A stretch of 64,000 bases of DNA from Alteromonas sp. MMG017 (GTDB lineage Bacteria > Pseudomonadota > Gammaproteobacteria > Enterobacterales > Alteromonadaceae): positions 496,001 to 560,000 of the forward strand of contig NZ_JAGJDY010000001.1 in assembly GCF_018100795.1 (NCBI RefSeq), written 5' to 3'. The notes under the pieces were generated by a model. It was not told the origin of the DNA, did not search any database, and worked only from the letters and a program-made list of their open reading frames with translations. Below, one piece after another: positions 26,954 through 35,958 of the stretch (its first letter is position 1; the number at the start of each line of letters is the position of its first letter). Both the position numbers and the translations under genes were made by a program.

Positions 26954-27915
26954 TAATACCTCTCCGTGTACAAAATAAATTTATTCAAACTTGAAACATC
27001 TATTTTATATTTGACATAAAACACTTCATCATCAAGTTTGCTTCTAACAATTTTGGGGAACTTTTCGTCCAAGCAATTATAATAGGTAGCTTTCAACGCT
27101 TTGTATGAATAATTACCGTACCTTTTCAAACTTCGCTCATCTAACTTCAGGGCAATTAGACGAGCTATAAATAGAGACAGGTCTGCACCTTTTTCTAATA
27201 TATTTTCTTTTATTTTGCTATATAGATCTTCGATAGTTAAACCATTTACGTCTTTTTCAACATTAACGATACAAAGCTCTAAACTTTCTACTGCCCCTAG
27301 CTCTAATTGAAACTCACTTGCAATATTTATGGAGTTTTGCGTAGTTATCTTGCTCTTTATCTCAATACTCTTATCGCTAAACGTAAAATCATGAACTGAA
27401 TCTAATGGACCAGTCCAAGCCTCTAAAACTTTGTCAACTTCGATGGCTTTAAGTTTTTTCTCAACAAGGTTTTTCAGAGTAAATAGCTCCCCCCAAATCC
27501 CTAGAATTTTTTTTTCGCTATATACTTTCCTCTCTAATTTTCGAAAAAATTGATTCCACTTTACGAAGTTTTCTATTAGTCGTTGCGAAGCTATCTCAAT
27601 TGATGATTCTTTACTTATTGCGTTAAACATTGACTCTATTAAATCGTCAAATAAGTCACTGAAATCTACATCAATTAACTTTATCGCGATCAGCTGTTGC
27701 GCGCGGGAATAAGTTAATACTATATTCTCATTTTCTAAATAATCGATAGATGGTTGAAAATCATCGGGCAAATGGAGAATTAGATACCGGCATCTATCTT
27801 TATCAATAGCCAGAAATAGTTCTAGTATACAGTGCACCGATAGCCTAAGAGTCTTCAACCCTTCTCCCTCTAATAGGGCACTGTTAAGTTGAGCCCACTT
27901 ACTACTTAAATTCAT
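26953..27915 (-). CDS. PD-(D/E)XK motif protein (DUF4420-like)
   Basis: This 320-aa protein is a predicted nuclease of the DUF4420 group. WGELFTLKNL (141-150), D176 in SVHDFTFS and E185-I-K187 in SIEIKSKI make up a PD-(D/E)XK catalytic core. It is the likely DNA-cutting subunit working with the Z1 and MORC ATPases. Its ATG overlaps the Z1 stop codon (TAATG), and its stop overlaps the AIPR start. Codon use is AT-rich like the rest of the island. Confidence 0.8.
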   Translation of the reverse strand: MNLSSKWAQLNSALLEGEGLKTLRLSVHCILELFLAIDKDRCRYLILHLPDDFQPSIDYLENENIVLTYSRAQQLIAIKLIDVDFSDLFDDLIESMFNAISKESSIEIASQRLIENFVKWNQFFRKLERKVYSEKKILGIWGELFTLKNLVEKKLKAIEVDKVLEAWTGPLDSVHDFTFSDKSIEIKSKITTQNSINIASEFQLELGAVESLELCIVNVEKDVNGLTIEDLYSKIKENILEKGADLSLFIARLIALKLDERSLKRYGNYSYKALKATYYNCLDEKFPKIVRSKLDDEVFYVKYKIDVSSLNKFILYTERY

Positions 27916-30900
27916 TAACTATTCACATCGTCAGGTAAAGCCGAACCACCTTGCTCAAAATCGTTACAATCGTCTTCTTCGAGTTCATTCATTTCTTGCA
28001 AGTTATAGTCTCCTTTAACGTATACACCGCTAGGGTCTTGGTTACGACTTATTGGCGGAAAGCCTATAGCAAAGCCAACTAGCGGAATATTTAAATCTAT
28101 CCCTTTTTCCTTAACCCACGCAGAATATTCCGAAGTCTCTTGGCCTTTTTCTTGTCTAAATGAATAATAAGAGTCAAAAAGATACACGACCAAAATCCCC
28201 TCTTCTGGTGATAGCTTTTCGCGGTAAACTCTTTCAGGTACATTTTTCTGCTTGGCCTTTTCTAGTGCTTCACTCTCACTCAATGTAGGGTCTAGCTTCA
28301 TAAGACCCTTGGCTTGTTCTTTGTAGTATTCAATGTCAGCTACATTGGCAGTGGTTTCCGTAATTGCAGCAGCCATATCCTTACCACTAGACATTATATT
28401 TGCAGATTTTGACGTAGCTTTAAAAGTAGAGTCTTTAATTAATTCATCGAAGAAGCGCTCACCGGGCTTTGGCCCACGTCGAACAGCTAAATTTACATCT
28501 ATTGGTAAACCACTTTCGGCTGCTTCTAGCTTGCCTAGCCCGTTTGAACTCTTGGACGTACCTGTTGTTTTTACAGCTATAGTCCAATTTTCAAGAAGCC
28601 CTTTTTCGTTACACTTTTTTATGTACGCTGCCATAAGTTTGCATTTCGCAGGGTCGAAATTATTTTGGGCCTTTAAGATTTCCAGAATCAATTCAGAGTT
28701 AACTTGCTTACAAAGTAAAGTTCCTTTCATCTTAGCATCGGACATTAACGGTGAGAGCTTGGCTTTAAATGCTCTCCAAACATTAGAAATATGGTCCTTT
28801 TCAACATTAATTGATGTGCTCATTTGCAAAGAGTCTTGATATGACCACTTCACCAACTCCGTGTTCTTCAAAATAGAAGGCCTTGTAATTTGAAGAACAC
28901 CTTCGTGTGTTCTTACTCTTAGTTCGAAGTCACTGGGAGTGCGGCCCAGCTCATCCATCTTTTTAAACTCGGCTTTTAATTCTTCTACACAAAGAGTTGT
29001 CGAGTCATATCTATCTATTAGATCTTGAGAGGTAAAAAGCTTGCAACAGTCGAGATACCCTGGGCGATAACCAAACCATCGCCCCATTTGCAATAGCGAG
29101 TCAGAATAATTAGTAGTTCTTACAAAATAACTAGTAATCAGCCCCTCCAAAGTGAACCCCCTAGATAGCCGATTACCTCCTATAGCAATTACTTTTTTGG
29201 GATTACTCTTTTTATAGTCTAATTCATCATCGGTTTGGCTATTCAACGCTAATATATCAATATCTTTAGCGGCATCGATCAATCCTGGTAAGACAGAATT
29301 AAAAGAAGTAGGCGTCATAAATCCGTCTACATAACCTTTAGGCAAATACTCCCTGACATTCAAAACTATGTCGTGATAGTACCTTCTCCATACCTTTTCA
29401 AACGCAAGATATACAGAGCCAGGTGCATTTGGCTTATCCATCACTAGTCTCGAAATCAAATCTGAGTAATAAGATTTAAGGAGTCTTTTTGTCGTTGACT
29501 GCCATGCCGTGAATCTAGATATATGCACGAGCATTGTATTATGAGGTTGATATAGATTAGACGTAAGCATTTTGGGTTGACGCAACTCCCTTACTGCAAT
29601 ACCTAAAATAAAGCACATTACAGACTGCTTAAGTGAATCAGGAAGGTTTTTTGGGAATTTATCAATCGCTTTTGCGGCTCTAGTTCCTTTTCGATAATCA
29701 GAGTAGCTAATGAAATCTTTATAAGTACCAAATTTACCGACTTTCTTTTCCCAATCTACTTTAGAGTCAAAGCGCTCAACACCAATGACTTCATCTTCGA
29801 CTACTTCTAAAACACGGCTTGGAAAATCATCAGAGTAATCGTCAATAGAAAATACAACCGGTAATTTAGATACACCATCATCAGATAAGGTTTCAAAAAT
29901 TCGTTGAGCACCGACGTAGTTAGTTGGCGAATTTAATTGCACTATAAAGTCATCTGGGAACAAATTGTTTATCTGACTAAACTTAACTGACTTATCTTGT
30001 TGTTTTGTTTTGTAAGTCAACTCCCATGCATTATCGGGTACTTCATTTCTATCTTGGATTACGTTTGCGAACGGCGTTGCTGTGTAACCCAAATATGAAC
30101 GTTTATGAAAAAGATCCAAAAGCGCTCTTATGTGGCCGTTTATCTTTGATGCATACTCACGCCCTTTGTGCCCCTCATTATTTAAAGAGGCATTATCAGC
30201 CTCGTCATCGATAAGTAAGAAGGGAGTAGCATGCTTGCTTTCCCCTTCAGGTAAATTCTCGTTAATCCAAATAAGGAGATTTTTTAGAATACTGACATTT
30301 TTTTTGCACACTAGGATATTTATAGGCTTCATTGAGAAATTGGCTTTCTCGAGTGGACTGCTGAAGTCTGCATCTTCTGAAGTTATTGAGTTAACTTGCT
30401 GGACAGATGATCCAACATCAGTTCCAAAAGACTCTATTAGCCCGACCCCTACTTTCCCTTTTTTTCCTTCACCTGTTACATCCAATTGAATTCTTTCTTG
30501 GGTTTGTACACGCAAATCATCCATCAGACCTGAAAGTACGACTATAAGTCGATAACCGGCATCAATTGCACGGTTGATTACTGCATTAAAATTCCCGGTT
30601 TTACCTGACTGCACATCGCCTTCAACCAACCCTTTAATCAAAAAGCTGTTTTCGTCTTTGGGATCGCCCAGTTTTTCAAGAATTTTTTTAGACGAATTTT
30701 CTATTTCACGAACTACCGTATCCGCTCTACCCGTATTAGATAAATGCTTTAAGTATCGTGATGTATAATTCCACTTAATTTCTGCGTTTCTAGAACCATT
30801 TAGCCATGTGTTCTTATTCTTAGACAATATATTGAGGTCATCAACTGTCGTTACTGTAGTAGCCAAAACTTCTTTTCTTATCGCATCAAAATACTCTTCA

Positions 30901-31079
30901 AAGGTTTCGTCTGGTATTGAAGGCCAACCGGAGATATTCGCAATGGCCACCACTGCTTCTTTAGTTTTCCCGTATGACTCTTCTAAAAACTTAGACAACG
31001 AGCCTGACGTAAATTCTTTTTGATGACGAGCAAACTGGTGTTTTATTGCATTTTGATATTCAAATTGAAAATTTAACAT
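27915..31079 (-). CDS. Z1-domain ATPase/helicase-like protein
   Basis: This 1054-aa P-loop protein has Walker A GDVQSGKT (154-161), Walker B LLIDDEAD (288-295), a helicase motif III-like GYTATPFANV, and the Z1 domain with GGNRLSRGFTLEGL and QMGRWFGYRPGYLD. Z1 proteins are predicted superfamily II-like translocases in restriction systems containing MutL/MORC-type ATPases. The C-terminal ~350 residues are charged and of unknown function. The ATG overlaps the MORC-like gene's TAA, so the two are translated together. It is probably the motor subunit of the complex. Confidence 0.87.
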   Translation of the reverse strand: MLNFQFEYQNAIKHQFARHQKEFTSGSLSKFLEESYGKTKEAVVAIANISGWPSIPDETFEEYFDAIRKEVLATTVTTVDDLNILSKNKNTWLNGSRNAEIKWNYTSRYLKHLSNTGRADTVVREIENSSKKILEKLGDPKDENSFLIKGLVEGDVQSGKTGNFNAVINRAIDAGYRLIVVLSGLMDDLRVQTQERIQLDVTGEGKKGKVGVGLIESFGTDVGSSVQQVNSITSEDADFSSPLEKANFSMKPINILVCKKNVSILKNLLIWINENLPEGESKHATPFLLIDDEADNASLNNEGHKGREYASKINGHIRALLDLFHKRSYLGYTATPFANVIQDRNEVPDNAWELTYKTKQQDKSVKFSQINNLFPDDFIVQLNSPTNYVGAQRIFETLSDDGVSKLPVVFSIDDYSDDFPSRVLEVVEDEVIGVERFDSKVDWEKKVGKFGTYKDFISYSDYRKGTRAAKAIDKFPKNLPDSLKQSVMCFILGIAVRELRQPKMLTSNLYQPHNTMLVHISRFTAWQSTTKRLLKSYYSDLISRLVMDKPNAPGSVYLAFEKVWRRYYHDIVLNVREYLPKGYVDGFMTPTSFNSVLPGLIDAAKDIDILALNSQTDDELDYKKSNPKKVIAIGGNRLSRGFTLEGLITSYFVRTTNYSDSLLQMGRWFGYRPGYLDCCKLFTSQDLIDRYDSTTLCVEELKAEFKKMDELGRTPSDFELRVRTHEGVLQITRPSILKNTELVKWSYQDSLQMSTSINVEKDHISNVWRAFKAKLSPLMSDAKMKGTLLCKQVNSELILEILKAQNNFDPAKCKLMAAYIKKCNEKGLLENWTIAVKTTGTSKSSNGLGKLEAAESGLPIDVNLAVRRGPKPGERFFDELIKDSTFKATSKSANIMSSGKDMAAAITETTANVADIEYYKEQAKGLMKLDPTLSESEALEKAKQKNVPERVYREKLSPEEGILVVYLFDSYYSFRQEKGQETSEYSAWVKEKGIDLNIPLVGFAIGFPPISRNQDPSGVYVKGDYNLQEMNELEEDDCNDFEQGGSALPDDVNS

Positions 31080-32605
31080 TACTGCTCCAGTAACTTTAAA
31101 ATATTGCTTGGAAGATTACACTCGCTGATTCCGAAGTTTTGTCGTATATGTTCGATAATAAAAGAGTTAGAAAACTCATACTCTTTAGCCTTTTCAACAA
31201 AGTGTTGAAGCGAGTCAATCTCTTGCTGTGAATCAACTTCGTAATGAGGTAGTGCTTCGTGAGTATTTCGGATTTTGTTAGTAGAGTGATTCAAAACACG
31301 TAAGAGCAGATTGAAGTGGGTGTTTTGCTCATCATTTAGTGACTCCCGCAACATCTCAACTAACGGGTATGCACTATTAATTTGCAGCATGGGCCCTTTA
31401 TTGGTATGAACTTTATTAAATAGCGATAAATCAACTTTCTTCCTTCGCTCAGGGAATTTACGCAAACCTCTATTGGTGTATTCCTTTGTGGCTTCCGTGG
31501 TTAAGACGCGAATGTAACCTTCAAATGCCTCTTTCAAGTCATGTGGAATAATAACCGCTGATTTCGCTACATTTAGATGTAATAAGTGGTCTGCACTATT
31601 GCCGATATCAACTCGCAATCTAGCTAGTTGTAGCCTCGGATATTTCTTAATTAGGCCATTCCAACCGCCATATAAAATCAAACGATTAGCTCTATATACA
31701 TATACCCCTTCCATATCAATCAAACTTTTATTCGACGTAGTCCAGCAATTTTTTTCACTTTTCACTTCATCAAGCGCGATAGACGGGAGTACAAAACCTT
31801 CTAATTTGATATTGTCACTACCAAATTGCTTTTGCCTGTATTCAATGCTTCTAAGCCCTTTATGAGTCTCGGGGAATGGATTGAAAGGCGGAATTAGATG
31901 GTTGTTCACTCTGATTTTTAATGACATTTTCTTGCTTTCAATAAACCTATGAAACACGATTCCCAAGTGGTCATAGACATTTATTGAAACTTCACGATTT
32001 AGCGCTTTTGAGCGGTTTTTTTCATTTAAGTAGTCTTCAAATTTGTATAGGCCTGACCAAATAACAATTGTGTTCGCTTCGAATCCTTTAAGGGGGTTAA
32101 CATAAGTACCTCTCAAACGAATATAGTCTTGTAATAGACGATCTACTTCTGCATCTGAGTTTACTATTAAACGCCACTCTCCAGTTTTCTTGATAAAGTC
32201 AACATCCCAAGTAAAAGCATGGTAGCGACTTGTTCCTTTTTTTCGCGATAAAACAGTAAACTTTCTGGACTGTGAAAAAGACGCGGCTTTCATTCCTAAG
32301 CCAAACCGACCCAAATCCATAGCATTTCTCGCATGCTCTGGCGAACTACTTGGAAACTTACAATTTTGTTCTAACTCTTCTGGAGACATGCCTTCGCCGT
32401 TGTCACAAATGAGGAGCTGAAATGGTGTTTTTTCAGTTTCTACAAGTATTTCAATACTATCGCAGCCAGCGGTGATGGAGTTGTCTGCAAGGTCAGCGAT
32501 TGCAGCTTCAAGAGAATAACCTTGCTCAGAAATTGACTTAATTAGATATTCAGGATTTGGAATTGCGGAGACGTATTTTCGTTCATCGCTTTTGGATACA
32601 TTCAT
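31079..32605 (-). CDS. MORC-like GHKL ATPase, first gene of the restriction operon
   Basis: This 508-aa protein carries a complete GHKL ATP-binding site: N-box LEAAIADLADNSITAG (N42), G1 DNGEGM (68-73) and G2 GRFGLGMKAAS (99-109). This is the HATPase_c_3/MORC pattern, not that of a sensor kinase. The C-terminal half includes an S5-like region and charged helices. In predicted prokaryotic MORC restriction systems such ATPases are thought to act as ATP-gated clamps on DNA. It leads the six-gene - strand operon, with inverted repeats upstream at 32691-32748. The ATG at 32605 fits the family N-terminus. Confidence 0.85.
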   Translation of the reverse strand: MNVSKSDERKYVSAIPNPEYLIKSISEQGYSLEAAIADLADNSITAGCDSIEILVETEKTPFQLLICDNGEGMSPEELEQNCKFPSSSPEHARNAMDLGRFGLGMKAASFSQSRKFTVLSRKKGTSRYHAFTWDVDFIKKTGEWRLIVNSDAEVDRLLQDYIRLRGTYVNPLKGFEANTIVIWSGLYKFEDYLNEKNRSKALNREVSINVYDHLGIVFHRFIESKKMSLKIRVNNHLIPPFNPFPETHKGLRSIEYRQKQFGSDNIKLEGFVLPSIALDEVKSEKNCWTTSNKSLIDMEGVYVYRANRLILYGGWNGLIKKYPRLQLARLRVDIGNSADHLLHLNVAKSAVIIPHDLKEAFEGYIRVLTTEATKEYTNRGLRKFPERRKKVDLSLFNKVHTNKGPMLQINSAYPLVEMLRESLNDEQNTHFNLLLRVLNHSTNKIRNTHEALPHYEVDSQQEIDSLQHFVEKAKEYEFSNSFIIEHIRQNFGISECNLPSNILKLLEQ

Positions 32606-32690
32606 TCCAGCTAATATTCCCTATAATTTTTCGTCCATTAGCTAAAAAATAGCTAGCTTTACTTCATGTAAGACAAAAAGTAACACATTG

Positions 32691-32748
32691 AATTAATAAA
32701 AAAACATGTTTACAGTTTATTAATTATATATTCAACCCTCTGAATATA
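32691..32748. promoter_or_regulatory. Paired inverted repeats upstream of the restriction operon
   Basis: AATTAATAAA (32691-32700)/TTTATTAATT (32716-32725) is a perfect 10-bp inverted repeat, and TATATTCA (32727-32734)/TGAATATA (32741-32748) is a perfect 8-bp one. They lie 85-145 bp before the MORC-like start in very AT-rich DNA and may be operators or part of the promoter region. No regulator can be named. Confidence 0.4.
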
Positions 32749-32850
32749 ATAACTTTTCTCAGAAACACTTTATCCTATATCGTAAACGCAGTTTTGATAA
32801 CTAGCCCTTTTCGATAGTCGAGTGCGTTTGAAACTTCAGCGCGAGAGCAC

Positions 32851-33489
32851 TTAACTCTTAAGATCTTTTTCTTTGATCGACCCATGAAAAACCTCAACCG
32901 CCTTATCAAAGCTTTCATCATGCTCATAATAAAGCTGACTTAGCCGGCTTTTCTTTATCTGGTATGTTTCGCTGGCGAAGGCTAGTGCTTCTTTGAAACT
33001 CTCAAATTCTTGGTCGAACACTTTAAACACTTCGCGCTGCGGTTTTGCTACCCGGGTTATGCTGCCGTTTACTTCATAGTCGAACCCTGCAAAGTGAAGC
33101 CGTGAAAGGGCTTCTTTGCCTAAACGCATGCCGCCTTTTAGGCTTATTTGAAATGCAGTATCCATTTCTTCAATTTCATCCATGCTCCAGTGGTTAAACA
33201 CTCTAATGGCTTTTTTATACTTTTCTTCCAATAGTTTTTTTAACACAGTTATTCTGGGTTCTAGCGTACCGATGTTTTCATTTTTAAGCAGGTCGAAACA
33301 TTCATTGCATGAGGGTACTGAAATAAAATCAGCGTTTGAGTTCGTGTCTCGCCAGTCGTGAATAAATTTTATAGGTGGGATAAAGTCGGAACGTGCAGCT
33401 TCGCAGCCACAGTAAATACAGCGGTGAAAGTCAGCCGAATGTACCGCGTTTAGTGGCTCGTAGAATTTTTGATAATTCTTTACAGACAT
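32851..33489 (-). CDS. HNH-like zinc-binding hypothetical protein
   Basis: This 212-aa protein has CIYCGC near residue 23 and SCNECFDLL near 60, with DFIPPIKF between them. That is the spacing of an HNH endonuclease (CxxC, DHxxP, CxxC), but the usual His after the first Asp is Phe, so catalysis is doubtful. The C-terminal half is helical with repeated Lys/Glu and no recognised domain. It lies just outside the restriction operon on the same strand, 245 bp away, and may be a defence accessory or an unrelated chromosomal gene. Confidence 0.6.
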   Translation of the reverse strand: MSVKNYQKFYEPLNAVHSADFHRCIYCGCEAARSDFIPPIKFIHDWRDTNSNADFISVPSCNECFDLLKNENIGTLEPRITVLKKLLEEKYKKAIRVFNHWSMDEIEEMDTAFQISLKGGMRLGKEALSRLHFAGFDYEVNGSITRVAKPQREVFKVFDQEFESFKEALAFASETYQIKKSRLSQLYYEHDESFDKAVEVFHGSIKEKDLKS

Positions 33490-33742
33490 AGTGCTACTTG
33501 CTTGAAAATTTAGCCTTGTTGAGGCTGATTACGTTAACACAGCGAGTTACTAGGAAAAGTTAATTGTGCCGTTATAAAAACAAAAACGCCGCCTAACATG
33601 CCAAGTGTTGGGGCAAGTTTAAGCGTAATGTTCACCTTACCTCCACAGTTTTATTATTGCGCTTTTTGATTACGCACCGCTAATTGAGTTTATAATAGCG
33701 GTTAAACAGTTTTCGAATTACATCGACCAACCTGAGTAGAAC

Positions 33743-33991
33743 ATGGCCCATAAAGTACGTTATAAGTTTAATGGTGTGGCAAAAGAGATAAATTTTTCTT
33801 ACAGTCGCTATCAAAATATGCATGAAGCCGTGGCCGATGCTGAAGGAATAGATCTTTCCCAGTTTTTGCAAACTGAACAGCAACTTGCCTCAATCAGTAA
33901 AGACAAAAAAACCGTAAGAAACTTTAGAGATGCCGAGTTTGTAAAAATGGGTTTTTCTGATTTGTACTTCTTAAAAAATGGTCAAGAATGA
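33743..33991 (+). CDS. Small hypothetical protein, 82 aa
   Basis: This small frame starts MAHKVRYKFNGVAKEINF and has mixed charged content with no signal peptide or membrane helix. A weak GAG ribosome site precedes the ATG. It is the only plausible gene between the HNH-like gene and the nhaC-like gene, and its codon use looks genuine, but I do not recognise the family. Confidence 0.5.
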   Translation: MAHKVRYKFNGVAKEINFSYSRYQNMHEAVADAEGIDLSQFLQTEQQLASISKDKKTVRNFRDAEFVKMGFSDLYFLKNGQE

Positions 33992-34073
33992 TGGCTCAAC
34001 TCCCTAATTCGCACAGCTATAGTTAAATGATTTGCAGGCATTAGTACGCGCAAAGTTAAACGTTAAGAACGCG

Positions 34074-34175
34074 TTGGAAAACTGGACAACAACCCCGTTT
34101 GAACCATTAGCCGGTTTAGCGGGCGGGCTGCTTATTGGTACGTCAGTGGTGTTGTCCTCTGTTTTCTTTCAATAA
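34074..34175 (+). pseudogene. Possible truncated YeeE/YedE transporter fragment
   Basis: A 33-codon frame starting at TTG 34074 reads ENWTTTPFEPLAGLAGGLL then IGTSVVL before an in-frame stop at 34173. This resembles the N-terminal first helix of YeeE/YedE sulfur transporters, which normally run to 130 aa or more. The frame is cut where it runs antisense into the 3' end of the nhaC-like gene. It looks like a relic of a gene disrupted by rearrangement, though the match is short. Confidence 0.35.
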
Positions 34176-35528
34176 ACCTACGCCCAATGCAGCCATGGTG
34201 ATTGCAACAACACCATTTAGGTAGTTAAAAAATGCATAGGGCGCGTAGTCGAGAACCTCAACCCCTAGGGTTGCAGAGTAAAACGCCCCCGCGGTTGTCC
34301 AAGGAATAAGGCCCGTGGTCATAGTAGCGCCCTCTTCCACGGACCGAGAAAGCACGGCAGGATCAAGCTTCTGTTGCTGATATTTTGATTTAAACAATTG
34401 GCAATTTAAAATAATAGAGATATACGCCTCGCCCATTGCCACGTTACCTAAAAAACCTGATGCTATGGTGACGGCAATTAACGATGCCGTACGCTTTATC
34501 CGTCTAATAATGCCCGACAATAAAGCCGCTAAAAAGCCTGTACCGTGCAATATACCGCCCAATGCTATGGCCATTAACGCGAGTAATAGCGTCCAGCTCA
34601 TACTGCTGATGCCACCCCGGCCGAGTAATGCATCTAAATTTGCTATACCTGTATTTTGTGGGGTGTTTTCCCAAAGTGCATTAAGCACGCTAATCGTGTT
34701 TGCCTCTTGGTAGAAAATAGCGATGATAACGGCAAGAAGAATGCTGCATGACATGGCGACTTCAGCGGGCACTTTTTTAATGCTCATTACCGTTAACAAC
34801 ACTAGCGGTAACAAGGTAATGTAAGGCGCAAGGTGATAGTGGCCGGCAAGCGCTGCTTTGATTTTGTATATCTCCTCAACATTCAAACTTTGGCTTGCGT
34901 AGGTAAACCCCATAACTAAGAAAATTACGAATGTTAGAAGAAAGCTAGGCAGTGTAGTTAGCAGCATGGCATACATATGCCGATAAATAGTGGTGCCCGC
35001 ACTCATCGACGCGAGATTAGTGGTATCAGAAACCGGAGACATTTTATCGCCAAACGTAGCACCACACACCACCATGGCGGCAACAATAGGTAACGGTATA
35101 TTCATAGCTTCGCCAATACCCATTAGCACTACCCCCATAGTCCCCACCGTGCCCCACGACGTACCTGTGGCTACCGACATTACCGCACACAGAATTAACC
35201 CCACCGCTAAGAATATACTGTGGTTTAGCCAACTAAGGCCGAAATAAATTAGGGTTGAGATAGTGCCGCTTTGCATGAAGCTGGCGATAACCATTCCAAT
35301 AAGGATAAAGATATATATTGCCGGCATTGCCCGTGTTAATGCACTGGTCATTAGTTCACGGATTTGCAGGTACTTGTACCCCAAACTAAAGGCATTAATA
35401 CCAGCCCAAAGCAAACACAAGAAAATTAATGCATGCAGGCTAATGCCTAAGCCAAACAAACCGCCCGCTATCAACGCTACAATAACGCTGAAACATAGCA
35501 ATGACTGGGCAAAGCTGGGGCTACGCAT
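34143..35528 (-). CDS. nhaC: NhaC-family Na+/H+ antiporter
   Basis: This 461-aa inner-membrane protein has about 11-12 hydrophobic helices. GTSWGTVGTMG and CGATFGDKMSPVSDTTNLAS are the signature motifs of NhaC antiporters, which exchange sodium for protons. I use the ATG at 35528; a TTG at 35552 would add 8 residues, and neither has a clear ribosome site. It stands alone, and its 3' end overlaps the putative YeeE/YedE relic on the other strand. It lies beside the tRNA-Arg fragment and may mark the edge of the rearranged segment. Confidence 0.88.
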   Translation of the reverse strand: MRSPSFAQSLLCFSVIVALIAGGLFGLGISLHALIFLCLLWAGINAFSLGYKYLQIRELMTSALTRAMPAIYIFILIGMVIASFMQSGTISTLIYFGLSWLNHSIFLAVGLILCAVMSVATGTSWGTVGTMGVVLMGIGEAMNIPLPIVAAMVVCGATFGDKMSPVSDTTNLASMSAGTTIYRHMYAMLLTTLPSFLLTFVIFLVMGFTYASQSLNVEEIYKIKAALAGHYHLAPYITLLPLVLLTVMSIKKVPAEVAMSCSILLAVIIAIFYQEANTISVLNALWENTPQNTGIANLDALLGRGGISSMSWTLLLALMAIALGGILHGTGFLAALLSGIIRRIKRTASLIAVTIASGFLGNVAMGEAYISIILNCQLFKSKYQQQKLDPAVLSRSVEEGATMTTGLIPWTTAGAFYSATLGVEVLDYAPYAFFNYLNGVVAITMAALGVGLLKENRGQHH

Positions 35529-35634
35529 AGAGTGAGGCGAAGTTAAAGGCAAGTTGGCGCACTTAAAAATGAAGTAGTGAGAAGGAGTATAACTACTTTG
35601 AAAAGTCTTGTGACTAAGAAAAATTAATACATTA

Positions 35635-35677
35635 AGAGAAATGGCGCACCCGACAGGATTCGAACCTGTGACCTTCG
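35635..35677 (-). repeat. Truncated tRNA-Arg 3' end, attachment-site-like direct repeat
   Basis: These 43 bp are identical to 37573-37615, covering the 3' third of tRNA-Arg (T arm, acceptor 3' strand, encoded CCA) plus the AGAGAAA-type flank. Beyond 35677 the match breaks down, and no anticodon or D arm can be folded, so it is not a working tRNA. Together with the intact tRNA it brackets the hipBA segment like attL and attR. Confidence 0.8.
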
Positions 35678-35852
35678 TCTCCGACGGAGGCCCGTCAAAA
35701 AGGGCTTAATCGCTCTCCCCCGGCGAAAAGCATCTACACAGCGTGTATAAAGGGATTGAGAGTTTCATGACCACTAGCCGATTTATAACGATTAACACCA
35801 TTGGTCACGATTACGTCACAGGAAATGCTTTATAATAGATAACACCCTGTAA

Positions 35853-35930
35853 GGTATAATTTGACACTTATACCGTTAAGGGTATATTGAACTTAATATA
35901 CCTTTTAGGGGCTAGGCTTAACGTTATACC
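35853..35930. promoter_or_regulatory. Three-site operator array upstream of hipBA
   Basis: GGTATAA-N8-TTATACC (35853-35874) and GGTATAT-N8-ATATACC (35881-35902) are perfect 7-bp palindromes with 8-bp spacers. A third, imperfect copy occupies 35909-35930 with a perfect right arm TTATACC. Centres are 28 bp apart in both steps. HipB of E. coli binds TATCC-N8-GGATA operators, so this is probably the autoregulatory HipB array. Confidence 0.75.
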
Positions 35931-35958
35931 TTAAAGGGACTAATAGTGGAGAGGCATA

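Larger units (their letters stand above)
35529..35958. other. Intergenic region carrying the tRNA-Arg fragment and hip operators
   Basis: This 430-bp stretch has no protein gene. It holds the 43-bp copy of the tRNA-Arg 3' end (35635-35677), then about 170 bp of unrecognised sequence that includes a short inverted repeat TACAC/GTGTA, then the three operator-like palindromes before hipB. Confidence 0.6.

Noticed and set aside
17240-32605. BREX or DISARM system
   Set aside because: No PglZ phosphatase-like, BrxL/BrxC-like or DrmA/DrmB-like protein is present; the Z1, MORC and AIPR genes point to a different class.
33680-33883. 67-aa - strand frame
   Set aside because: It is antisense to the 82-aa small gene and spans its promoter; composition looks random.
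35635-35720. A second working tRNA-Arg
   Set aside because: Only the 3' third matches; no D arm or 7-base anticodon loop can be formed from the remaining sequence.
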